Source: Dolomedes plantarius (Eukaryota; Arthropoda; Arachnida; Araneae; Dolomedidae). From it: a stretch of 64,000 nucleotides of DNA. The notes under the pieces are model-generated. The model had not been told where the DNA came from, made no database searches, and saw nothing but the letters and a program-made list of their open reading frames with translations. A program made the translations under genes and the position numbers. Positions 37,278 through 50,300 of the stretch are shown piece by piece; within the stretch, counting starts at the first letter, position 1, and every line of letters begins with the position of its first letter. The DNA lies in contig OU015497.1 of NCBI GenBank assembly GCA_907164885.2, forward strand, positions 71,842,898-71,906,897. The letters are read 5' to 3'.

Positions 37278-40200
37278 CATATATACACACACACACACAT
37301 ATATATATATATACATATATCACACACATATATATATATATATATACATACATACACATGTGCACATACAGTGAAATTTCTCCATGGTGGTCAGTGATGG
37401 TTCTGAAAAAAAGTGACCATTGAATAGGGGTGAATTTCTCTATGGTCGCTAGTAATGGTTCCGAAAGAAAGTGGCTGTTTTGAGGGGTGGCCAGCTAGAG
37501 AAGTTTCAATGTATGTATAAGCACACACAAAGGAAAATGAACTGACAAACTGCTGCTTAGATACAAAACAAATGGAGTTGTCAATCTACAAAGTTAAACA
37601 AAATAGGATTAACAGCAAATCAAAGACTGCATACTAAGGCAATAAACACCTGCAGTCACAAAGCAGAACAGCACTTAATATGTCACTGACACAGCTCAAA
37701 TGGCGAGATTATATTTTTTTTAGCAAAACATGCTGAAAATAATAAGTTAATGTAAATGAATTGAACTACTCACAAATTCTGATGTATCATACTTCAAATC
37801 TCAGAATCAATATCTCACATAAGTAAGAAACAAAATACAATAGTATTACACAGAAAATTCTCACAAATCTAAAAATTTTATGCCTAAGTAGATGATTCTT
37901 CTTAGAACTTTGGATTAATTTTTGTCATTTTTTAAATCTAAATTGCTGGGTATGTGACAAGAATATACAAGTAAGCATTTGTATACTAAATAGCATTTTA
38001 TTTTTGTCAAATTATGGCTCCAAGCCAAATTTAAAAATTAGTTTCATGGCTTTTTCCAGACTTTCTAGAGAAAAATTCCTTGGAAAATTTAGTGAAATAA
38101 AAGATTCTCAGCCTACGAGTTTTAAATGATTGATAATACACTTTTAGAAGTCTAAAAAATTAAAATTTTAACCATTTTTTAAGGCAATATTAAGACAAAG
38201 TTCTTTAGAAAAATAATAAGGTATCAAGAACAAGATATTATTTTCATTTTCTTTCTGGTAATGTTCACATCGAACAACAATAACAGGACCAATGGAATAA
38301 CTATTGAATTTACAGATTGCAAGGCTATGGTCACAGGTAAACTTTGTCACTGCATGGATATTGTTTGAAATACAAATTTTGGGGATTATGTGATAATATA
38401 GAGTTGGGGACTTAAACAACCAGTTTCTTTTTTTTTAAATTCCAAGAGCTTCCTTTTCAGGTGTAGAGACTTTGTGAACTAATTTCAAAATTTTAAGATT
38501 TTTTTTTAACTTTAGTTTTGACATAGATTTCAAAATTTTCTATCTTTATCCAAGCATTTTTTATTTTGATCTGAAAGAATCTTGTAAATGAACACACCAT
38601 TAAGGTTGGTCAGTAGTTGGAGTTCACAATAATCAACTAACTGTTAAATCTTACAGTATAATAATCTATATATATAAAACAGTTCCGTAACTGACTGACT
38701 CACTGACATACAACGCACAGACCAAACCGCTGAACCTAAAGGGCTGAAATTTTGCATTGCGATTCTTCTTATGGTATAGGGGTGCAGAAAGATTTTTGAA
38801 AAATTCTTAGATTTTTTAAAATTAAATTTTTAAGCTGTTTTTGTAACTTTTTTTAAGTTTGCATTTAAAATAACAATTTAAGGGTTATAAAATTTATATC
38901 ACAAGAACGATCATAAAAATTCCTTTAAAATGAAATCTTTTTCAAACCTTTACCTTGATTTTCTGATTTTTGGTGAATTTTTAAAGATTAATTTTTAGAA
39001 TTTAATTTATTAAATGCTGATCACACGATTTCTTTTTCTGGTACTTTAAATAAATTTATCGTCACGTGCATAACAACTAAATAGACAAAAAAAATATTTT
39101 TTTTTCCCCTTTATAATGCAGCAGACGATTGGATATTATAAAAAAAAAAAAAAAATAAATATCCCTTACGATTTTTTTTATAAATATATATTTTTTACAT
39201 CAATTGTATACATTGATTGTCGCATTTATTATAAATATATATATTTATTTTTTTTGGCATTAATCGCATACATTGACCATTGTATTTAATTTGAATGTAC
39301 TCCGTAGCGAAGTGCGGGTTTTCAGCTAGTCTCTATATAAAACAGTTCAATAACTGACTGACAGATAACGCACAGCTCAAACCGCTGGACCTAAAAGGCT
39401 GAAATTTTGCATGGCGATTGTTCTTATAATGTAGGGGTGCACTAAGAAAGATTTAAAAAAAATTCTTCTTGGATTTTTTTAAAATTAAATTTTAAAGCTG
39501 TTTTTGTTACATTCGTTAAAGTTTGCATTTAAAATAATAATTTGAGGGTTATAAAATTTATATCACGAGAAAGATCATAAGAATTCCTTTAAAATGAAAT
39601 CTTTTTCGAATCTTTACCTCCATTTTCTGATTTTTGGTGAAGTTTTAAAGATTCATTTTTAGAATTTAATTCATTACATACTGATCATGTGGTTTCTTTT
39701 CTTTTTGTGATACTTTAAATTAATTTTGCATCACATGCATAACAACGAAATAAATTGACAAAAGAAATATTACAATATGGTAAAAGATAAAATTCAACAA
39801 CTAGACTAATTGAGATGGGAGTTTAAGAATTTAATTCAAATTAGTATGTTTTATGGATATTAAACATACAAATTAATTGCATACATTGACCGTTGTATTT
39901 AATTTGAATATTGTCTTCTACATTATTTTGTCTATAAAAATATTCGTTATGATTTTTTATAAATATATATATTTTGGCATTAATTGCAGACATTGACCGT
40001 TGTATTTAATTTGAATGTACTCTGTAGTGAAGCACAGGTATTCAGCTAGTATAAATATAAGAAAGAGTTTGTGATAAAGTAAAATCACAATCTATCGTAC
40101 GCGAAGAATGCCCTTTGAGAGAGATGTTATCTCTTTGGAAAATGTGGGAACAGCCTTTAATATTATGAATTACAGAAAAACAGCTTAAATGAAAGCTTCC

Positions 40201-41222
40201 CTGAATACCTAATACTAGGGAAAATGTTGTACATTTCTTAAGGCTTTTCTATTTAAGAAATTAAAATTCAAGTGTTAGACAGAGTTAATATTAAAAAAGA
40301 AAATGGATGCAAATGTCAAATCAATTTCCCCAATTTTAAGTTCCCAATTCAGAATCAATCAGCTATCATCAATCTTATAAATTAGTACACAAAAAAAACT
40401 TTTTTTTTCTATTGGGAATCATTCATGTCAGATTTATTTTTATAAAAATTCCCACACATAAACAAGCTTCCCCAGGATTATTCAATCCTAAAAAGTGATA
40501 CACATTATCATCTCTGCTAGCATAATTTAGAGTCATTTTTACCTGTAATGAGGTCATAACACCATTGGCAATGCTAGACAATCTTCCAGCCACTTTAGTC
40601 ACTCCATCTCTCACTCCTTCTTTAATATCATACAAGTTAGGAGCAGCATAGGATGAGGCACTGGCACTTCTTCGGGAATCACCACCAAAATAGTCCTCAC
40701 TACTTATACTACTGGATCCTTCAAATCGAGTTAGATTGGCTTTCCTTTCAAACTAAAAAGAAGAAGAAAGTTAAAACATTCTGCAGCTAAACACAAAAAC
40801 AACTTACAGATTATGGAAGATGATTTTTTTTCTTTGCTTTTTCCAAGCTCTTTTTAAAGACAGACTTTAGAAACTTCCTTAATTTAAAGCCTTCAGAAAT
40901 TTATTCTGATTATACAGTACAACTTCCCAAATCTGGGAGTTCAGGAGTGGGTTAGCATTGCGAGCCCCAAAATCTGCTGATCCTACGAATAATAGTCACA
41001 TGTCTACCTCGCCCTCACATTTAATATTGAAAGGTGATATTACTTCCGTGCTGTTCTTCTGAAATGAAAGGATGTACTTTTGTCGCTTTAATAAACAATT
41101 CAACCCAACTGCTTCCAAATTTAATCTTATTCCTTTCAGGCTGAGTCTAGCTCCAGCCATGTAAATATGAGCTAGTTTTCCTTTCCAGGTTATAATTTAA
41201 GAATGTGTTGTAATGGGAATAT

Positions 41223-41305
<83 letters not shown>

Positions 41306-44300
41306 CTTAATAAAAGTTGCAAAAAAAAAAAAAATAAAAATTTAAACATTTCATTGAAAATTCACTCAAATCACTTAAAGAGAAAAAATTCATACACTCT
41401 CAACTCACAGAAAAGAATTGCAACAGAAAGAGAAACACTTACTTCACTATCTTTTGATGATCCAAAGAATTGGTCAGAAGATATGCCTTTAGCATTGCCA
41501 AATTTCTTTTGAGCTTCATCTGTTTGGCCTAAATTGGATACAGAGGCTGATTTCCTGGCACGCCCACTACTACTATTGCTACTACTGAAAAGTTAAGAAT
41601 GAAGGAAAATTGTGATTCATTACAAACTGATTAATAAAATATATAGAGAATATATATTTGTTATGATAATAACAAAGTAGGAGCTGAATATATACAGAAT
41701 AAAAACTCTTGGCTCTTTTGATACAATATCTGCAATAGAAATTATAGCTAATATGCAACAATACTCTTATATCAGTGCTCAACCAAAAACTTGAAAGTAA
41801 AAGTGAGAAATAATCTAAATTTTTCCAAATAAGAACCTACTTTAGTTTCTCCCCAACAAAGTCTCCAATGAATAATTTTTCATTTAAAAACTATCACACT
41901 GTAGTAAAATATTTAGGAACACAAAATCAGGAAAATTAACTCTTGTGGAATAATTATACAGCTACATTTACAACCTGAATTATTAAATATTGAACCTTAA
42001 TTTCCCCATACACATGATAAATTAACAGCTATTAAAGTAAAATCTATAAATAAGAGTATTTCAAGGTTAAACTGACATTGATAAATGGTAAACAAAGACC
42101 AGCTTCGAAACAATGTGATAAAAACAAGTAGCATATGAATAGTGAATGGATACTACTCAGTTTTGTAAAAATATTTAATTAATCTAGCAACCCAATAAGT
42201 TACACCTTCTCAAAACCTAATAAAATATAAAACTCAAAAGAAGAAAGAAAAAACAAATTATAACAAATACTTACGTATTATCTCTATTATCTTTACTAGA
42301 TACCATACTGTATAAATCTATAGGAGGTTTTTTGTCTAAATCATTAAGCCATGATCCTTTGGCTGAACCATCATTAAGTCTATCTGAAGATGAACGAGAC
42401 ATGAATGGACTATCTCCATATCTAAAGGCAAAATTATCATGTGTTATAACATTGAATACCATCTCAAAAACATAAAAAAATTTAGTGTACACACACAAAA
42501 ATTCACCTGAAGCAATTCAAAGGTGAGATAGCATATTAGCAACAATTTAACTATTAAAATTATTGCAAAGAAAATAGCTCACGTCTAAAAAAAGCGGGGC
42601 ACACACATACAGATAAAGAAAATACTAATTATCGCATATATTCAATACAGTCGAACCCTGTATATAACAAACTCCCAGATATAATGAACGAAAATTTTGG
42701 TCCCGCCGTTTTCCTATTGTATGTAATTTAATTAGTATTGTGTCAGTTTAATGTAATCGATTTTAGTTGATTTAATTCCTTAATGATCATTTTTAATAGA
42801 TTTTATCATTTTTTTAATACATCATTATTGAATACACATTGCAACTTATGAGTTATACATTTTGTGAACTCTAGCATTTTTCTCAACGGTTCGGATATAG
42901 CGAAACACAGGATAAAGTGAACAAAACCTTTGAAGTTCGTTATAATGGGGTTTGACTGTACATAATGTTTGTCAAAATCATGTTTTAATACAACTTATCA
43001 GCATTTGTGGCAAACTTCTAAAGAAATAAAAATATTATGTAACAACTGAGGATCAGAAATTTCATTTCGACACAAAATAAATTAGATATTTAGATTTGGA
43101 GCAATTTTCTAAGATGCCTGTAATTTAATAGGTAGGATGAATGCAGCTACGCTACAATGGAAGCAAAAACACATATGTGCTTCCTGACTAGCTTGCCACT
43201 GTAGCAAGATTTGCTACAACTAGAAATAGACCTTTGAATAGCAGAAATATAAACCTCTGTCACACTCTCTAAGCTCTCACAATTAATACACAATGTTATA
43301 TACATCATATGTAGCTACAAAAAAAGTCTAAATTGTTCAAAATTTAATCAGACATACTTTGGAGGTCCACTTGTGAAACTCATGAATTCAAAATCCTCAT
43401 CATCCAAATCAACATCTCTATTCTTCTGTGAGCTTGATGGTGTATCTTGAGTGATTAGTTTCATTTCTGATGCAGCTGAGTGAGCCACATGACTCACAGT
43501 TCTGCCTCCAAATCCCATACCAAGACGCTCTAACTGTTCAGCTTTCTGTGGATTTGTTTGTCGCAGTTTCTCTTCAGTTTTTTTCTGTTCTAAACTTAAA
43601 TCTTTATATGCTAGCCTAACAGAAGCCCTAAAAAAAGAACATGTGAATAAGAATTATCTGAATTATATACAATCAAGATGAATGATACTTTGTGTCATAA
43701 CTATTTTATTTGCTACTAGCCGGGCTTCATGCGAATTTTTTTCACTTTTAATTGCCAAAAAGTCAGTACATCTTCAAATGATCTATTTATGATTAAAAAG
43801 TTTGAATTAAAAGTATGAAAAATAGAAAAAGAATTAAAAATTAGACACATGATGAAGTATTTCTTTTCAGTGATTCATCTTTTAGTGAGAATCATGCTGT
43901 GAATTAATCACACTTTGTTTACATTGTCAAAGTTGGACGATCTCACAGGAGACGCCTCATTAGAATCCAAATAACTCTAAAACTATTGAAGTAACAGATT
44001 AAGTGCATACAGAAAAAATTATCAGCTTTTAAAGCTCTTTCTAAATATGTAAAATTTATGTGCTTTCATGGAAAAAAAAAAAATCAATTTTAACTTTTAA
44101 AACATGGCGGATTACGTTTTGTACGGCCAATTGTGATCGGTGGAGTATGCATTTAGAACTGAAATATCTCTAAAACTATTAAAGTTACAAAATAAGTGTA
44201 TGCAGAAAAAATTATCGGTTTTTAAAGCTCTTTCCAAATATGTAACATTTATGTAATTTCATGGGGGGAAAAAAAATCTATTTTTACATTTTCAAACATG

Positions 44301-47300
44301 GCCGAATTTCATAACGGTTGCCATACTGGCAACGGTCCACCCAGGATTGTTCTGCAGACCGACAAAGTCGTTCTTTTATTTATATAGATGGGCGAATATG
44401 AAAAAGAGCACACAGACTAACTGAAATAATCCCTTTTTTAGTAATTTGTTCTAATTTTAATTGACTAAGTTTTATTTAATAGTAATACAAAGGCTACTTT
44501 TCAATAAAGTTACTACTTTTGAAAACTCTATACAATCTAATAATATCACTTTGCGGGGAAAGAGTACAGATGAAATGTGTTAGCAAGTCTGACACATTTT
44601 TAACTCATTTTCAAAATTTAAACAACCAAGTAATCTTTAAAAAGAAAAATAGTACCTACAGATACAAGCAATTAAAGTATCTATTCAGAAAATAAAAGAA
44701 ATGGGACAATGCTTTATGTGTAAAAAATAGATACGTAGCTATAAAATATTAAAAACAATAACTTACATCTGATTTTCTTGGTCTGCTGTAGGAATAGGGG
44801 TGGCTGCTTCAGATTCAGCCTGTTCCCTCAAACGATCCAATTTTTCTGCTTCCTTTTCAATATCATCAAAATTGGTATTGACACGCTGAGCTCCAAGTCC
44901 TTTCTTTCCTCCAAGCTTGATAAGATAAGCATATATTAATCATAGTTTCAAAAGTATCAGCAGACAAATATGACATGTTCACATACTTCATTACAGGATA
45001 AGTAATAACAGCATTTGATTACAATTTCAAATAAAACACAAATATATTGTTGTGTCATGCAAGTATGGGGCTATTTTCTCAGGGCCCCACGGGGTGCACG
45101 AACACAACTGCGTGTTTATCGAAATATCCTTTTCGAGTTCCCAGCGATTTTGGAACACGTGTGAAAATTCCTCGCCTGAAGGTTAATCTACAGACATATT
45201 GGTTACTAATCGTTATCATACAACACCACTTGTAAATCTGTCTTTTTGGAACAATATTTTCGGGAGTTTGACACTATAGTGATCGTAAAGTTTGCCTAAA
45301 TATTCGACGATAAGAACTGTCATCCAGGTTAATCCCAGGGCTCCTGTGCTTGAAACCTGCACAAATCTTTGGAATTTGAAGAAGCTCCCAACAAAGAGAA
45401 TGCAGCGAAAGAAAGAACAGATTTTGTGTTTTTGAGAGATCCCCTTGTAACAGCCAGGTAAGGGGGTCGTGTTTTTTTTAAGCTCCTGTCGGAGTCTAAC
45501 CAAGTCTCAGAGTGTATTGTTAAATTACTCTGCACTTAAGTTAAAATTCTCTTGATTCTGCTGTACTAGTTTAATGTTAATTTGTTTTGTTTCATTAAAT
45601 TTTTCTTAAGTTTTTTAACCCTCTGGACTTATCATTTACAACAGGGACTCTTGGTCACAATTTTATTAGTTTTAAAAAGCCTCAGAGAAAAGCCTAAGAC
45701 ACCACAATATACTAAATGGTCAATTTTTATACATATATATTAAAACAAAATTCAAGATGCAAAACAGAATCTGAATTTAAAAATATAACTTTTCTAATGA
45801 GCACATTTGGATTACTGTAAATAATTATAAAAGCATTATTGATATAATCTTTAATACAAAGAAATAAAGATTTCTGTATCATATATCAAAATTATCTTTA
45901 AAATTATCTTGTCTTAAGATGGATAAATAACAAATTTTTTAACAGAAAAAAAATTGTTTCATGACAAGAGTTAAATACTCTATTACTAATTTCTTTCAAC
46001 TAGAAATGCTGTTTCATATAAATATATATTCTAATATAGAAGTCACACACATGCACACACTGCTTAAGACAGATGATTATTTTTAAATATTCTGTTTAGA
46101 CCTAATTCTACACAAAAAAATGCCATTTATGTTAACAATAACAAAAGAAATACTTTCTCAATATTTAAACAAAGTGAAAAATAGAATTGAAAACACACAA
46201 ATTTCTGCGATTCTATTAAAATTTCTATTGTGAAAACCAACATGAACCCTGTAAAGCAAAGAGCAAAAGTTATTTTAAAAAATAATTGCAAGAATAATGT
46301 TCTACAAGAAATGTAAAAACACTTAAGATTATAGAAGTCAAAACTTATAATCAAGCACAATTTATTATGCGAAAAATGTTCAGAAAATACTTACTCCTTT
46401 TTTGGGAGCAGGTGGTTTTCTCCCAGATATTGTAGATTTTCTAGGTTCTTGTTTATTAGAATTTGTGGTATCAAATGAAACGTCTAAATTTGGACCTAGG
46501 TTAATAATTACATCATATATTTTCAATGTAATGCAACATATCTGCCAATAAAATAGCCAGGTCATTTTACTCATGTCATGTAAATATATCCACTTTTTAA
46601 ATAATTTAAAAAATTTTACTCTGAGATTTAAAATATTTCAGATTATGGTTAAAATTTACAATCAAAAGTTACCATCCTATAGAATAGTCCAAGACTCAAA
46701 ATTGAACTATTTAATCATTCTAAGATAGCTATAACAATCAAATATGCCTTTGATAATAATTTCAAATTTTCTGTTACTTTTATATGGCTAGATAACTTAA
46801 TATATATTGTTTGCATTGAATATGATTTTTTGTACTTATTACAATTATTTTTTAAAAATCCATATAGATTACAGAAAATTTTTATTTTAGACATTTTAAT
46901 AAACATATTTATGGAATTTTTTCGGACGACTTTTCAAAATTTAATGAATGCCCAAATAATTACAATAAAACAATAATTTAATATTAGTAAACTTAAGTCC
47001 AGAATGTATGAAGAAAAGGTAAGTGAAAAAAGGTATGTATAAAATACCATACCAAAATTTACGGAACGAAAATAAAATGCTCTATATTCCATTTTAAGAA
47101 GCAAAATCCTTTTGGGTTATGACAGATCCAAAAAAAAAAATTGGTTTCACACAGTTGAAGTTAAACTAGAATTAGTGTGTGAGTATATTAACATAAATTT
47201 AGTGTAAAATACAAACAATAAGTTGTTTAAATTTTACATTCTATGTTTGCTTTTATTTTACTTTCCTTGTATCCATTTAACACAAGCTACAAATCTCATC

Positions 47301-50300
47301 TAATATTCCCGTTAGTCATAGTTCTCGATTTCCATTTAATGTAACTAAGAACAAGACAGAAACAGCAATGAAAGAATCACATCATTTCTTAATTATAATA
47401 AGCATGAATGATCTTAATGTATAGTAAAATTTAACCCTTTCAGGACCCATAAAGGGAGAAAAATGCACTTCCTCAGGATAAAACTCAGTGGAAAGGACAG
47501 CTATTACAGGCAATTTACAAAATAATGCCAAATTAAAGAAAAATATTGAATAAAACTAACCATAAACTGGACATTCTACAAAGTATATTATTAAAATATT
47601 AAACTTCTAAGAAAGTACATTGTGATTGGGGGAAAAAAACCCATTTTAGTTATAATAGTAAATATAAAATTATGGCAATAATATATATAATATTTAAACA
47701 TTGCTACAGACATAAAAAATTATATATATTAGTTTTACCTAATGGTAAGTTTTGGTAAAAGTACTTAGAATGCAGGTAATTAAGTAATTTTTTAAATCAA
47801 TTTCTTGGTCTGATGAACTCAGGCAACTTTTATTCCCACAAATTAAATTCTTTAGCAGACATACTGCATTTTGGTTTATAAATTTAATAAAAATAAATTA
47901 CCAAAGATTCTTTTACCAAGGTGTATTTTAGAAAAGCGATACATAAATTTAAATATTTCCATAAAAAAAATATAACCTAGATGACAAAATCAGATGACAT
48001 CAGAATTAAACAAGGACAAAAATGCAACTATTCCTCACATCTTTAGACCACAATGATTTAAATTTATAAAAAAGAAAGCAATGGCTCCAATAAACTTATT
48101 CAAACCTTTTATTACACTTTAACACACATTAAAAAAACAAAAAAAAACTTAATGGTTAATAAAAGACAGAAGAAATTAACATAATTTTCCATTTCATATA
48201 AATTTTTTTCTCATGAAAATGAATTATTGTGTATGGAAAAATGTAACACATATATGACACCTATGCATTATAACACTGTAATGGAAAACATGGAAATATA
48301 TTTACTTAATTCATTAGAATTGGAATCAGAGCTTTGAACACATGAACCATTCCTCAACTGGAACCTTCCTTTGCTGGCATTTTCACTTTCACTGGAGTAA
48401 AGATTAGCTTCTGTAATATCTTTAAAGAAATCATGTTCTGTTTTTTCAGGAGATGCTGGAGGTTCTGCATGAGGAATTTCAATGTGCAACTTAAAAAGAT
48501 GAAAAAATTAATGTGCTTAAAAGTTTGACAATTATATAAAAAAAACTCATTAAACAATGCAGCATCAACACTATAAAAATTACTCACTAATTTCATTTAA
48601 AATAATGATTAAATATTCTTTAGCATTATTTATTAAACTTCATAAAAACTGCCTTCATAGAAAATAAAAAGATTTGCATATTAGTTCAAAATTAAAAATC
48701 ATAGTTTAATTTTGACAAATATACAGCTGACATTTTATAACCAAAATTTTTTTTTTTAAAAGTTTATACAAAAATAACAAATAATTCCTATTCAAGGTGG
48801 CAATTATTAAATACAGTTGGCTCTCTGCTTAACGACTTTCAAGGGACCGTGAAAAATCGTCCTTAAACAGAATTTGGGAAAAAAACATTTCCCTTCACAC
48901 TTTACAAGCTTGACTTTCTATATATTTCTTAATATATTGGCGTGTTTAAAAATGTTATTTTTATTATCATTATTATTTTATTCACAAAAGGTTATTTTAA
49001 ATTACATTGAAAAAAGAGTACAAACAATACAATAAATTAGGTTTTTAAAAAGTCAAAAAGTGTTCATTGCTTCATTTTTTGCCTTGTTTTCGTTATTCTC
49101 CCTATTCCAGATTTTCTAAAATGTTAAGTGTGTCATCTTCCATATTCGATGTAATATAGCGTCGGAGAACATCTAGAGCAGGAGTTGCATCTGTGTAAGA
49201 CGATGGCAGTGTCTTGTTTTCTGTGTCTTCAACTTCACCTTCTTCGTCTGACACTGTGTTTTCGTTTACTATATCTTCATATATTTGTTCTACATTTCTA
49301 TAATCTGTTGTTAAAACAGATTCATCACAATTGTAGAAATCTTGAATTGAAACATCCTCATCTTCAACAAGAGGTCTTCAGGGGTAATATCATCTTCGTT
49401 GATTTCTACATCCGTACTTTGAGGTTCCACTACAAGTTCTTTACGAATTCCAGCAACGCGAAAATAGTTTTTTATTGTGGATGAAAAAACTTCTGTGTTA
49501 TCATGTGCATTGCTTCCAAGATCGTAAATTTTCTAATTTTCATACTGCCAGTCGAATTGTTTATTAATTTCCTAATTAAAGACTTTCTGTAGTATGCTTT
49601 CACATTGCGAATGATACCCAGGTCTAATGACTGCAACTTTCTAGTGCAATTAGCTGGTAAGAAATGAATAGTCAAATTTGTATGTCCAGGGATATTTGGA
49701 GTATGTGCAGTGCAATGGTCGATTAAAGGTAAAACTTTTCTATTTTCTTGATGCATTTTTACATCAAATTTTCTAATCCAGTCAATACAAATTTGTGATC
49801 TCCTCTACGCTTTACTGTTATTCCGGTACTCACAAGGTTTCCTGGGGATATTCACCCCAGGACCTTACACCTTGGTTGCTTTGATTTGGCTATAACTAGT
49901 GGTGGAAATTTCTCAGATCCATCCGAATTAGTGCACAGTAAAACAGTCAATCGTGCCTTACTATGTTTTCCACCAAAGCACTTTTCGCCCATATACGTTA
50001 CAGTTTTATTAGGCACCATATTGTAGAATATGGCCCGTCTCATTTGCATTGAATATGTTCTTCTCATCATATCCATCTAATATCCCCTTCAGCCCTATTT
50101 TCCATTCTTCCACTATTTTTTCCATCTACGGAGCCACTTTCGCTAGATATGCTTATAAATGCAAGCCCATATCTTTCTTTAAACTTTGCTAGCTAACCAT
50201 CCGAAGCCTGAAAATTTTGCCTTCCAAACTTTTCTGCCAGAACAATAGCATTTTCTCTAAATATCATTCCGGAAATTGGAATGTGGATGATCTTGCTTCA

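Larger units (their letters stand above)
29531..40542 (-). other. ArfGAP2/3 intron 10 (11 kb)
   Basis: AT-rich intron. The stretch 29531-32460 holds nothing I recognise. Beyond that are SINEs at 32470 and 33600, a cluster of MITEs and microsatellites at 34968-37511, and a tandem Helitron pair at 38665-40049. Short frames here (for example 32400-32609 and 38168-38419) are not supported. Confidence 0.8.

Noticed and set aside
36812..37365. Long open frames (up to 181 codons) rich in Tyr, Ile, Cys and Val on both strands
   Set aside because: They are translations of the TA/CATA/CA microsatellite; all frames are open and no unique protein sequence is present.
47428..47460. Complete piggyBac element starting at TTAACCCTTTCAGG
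   Set aside because: Only one end is visible; no inverted CCTGAAAGGGTTAA partner was found in the surrounding intron.
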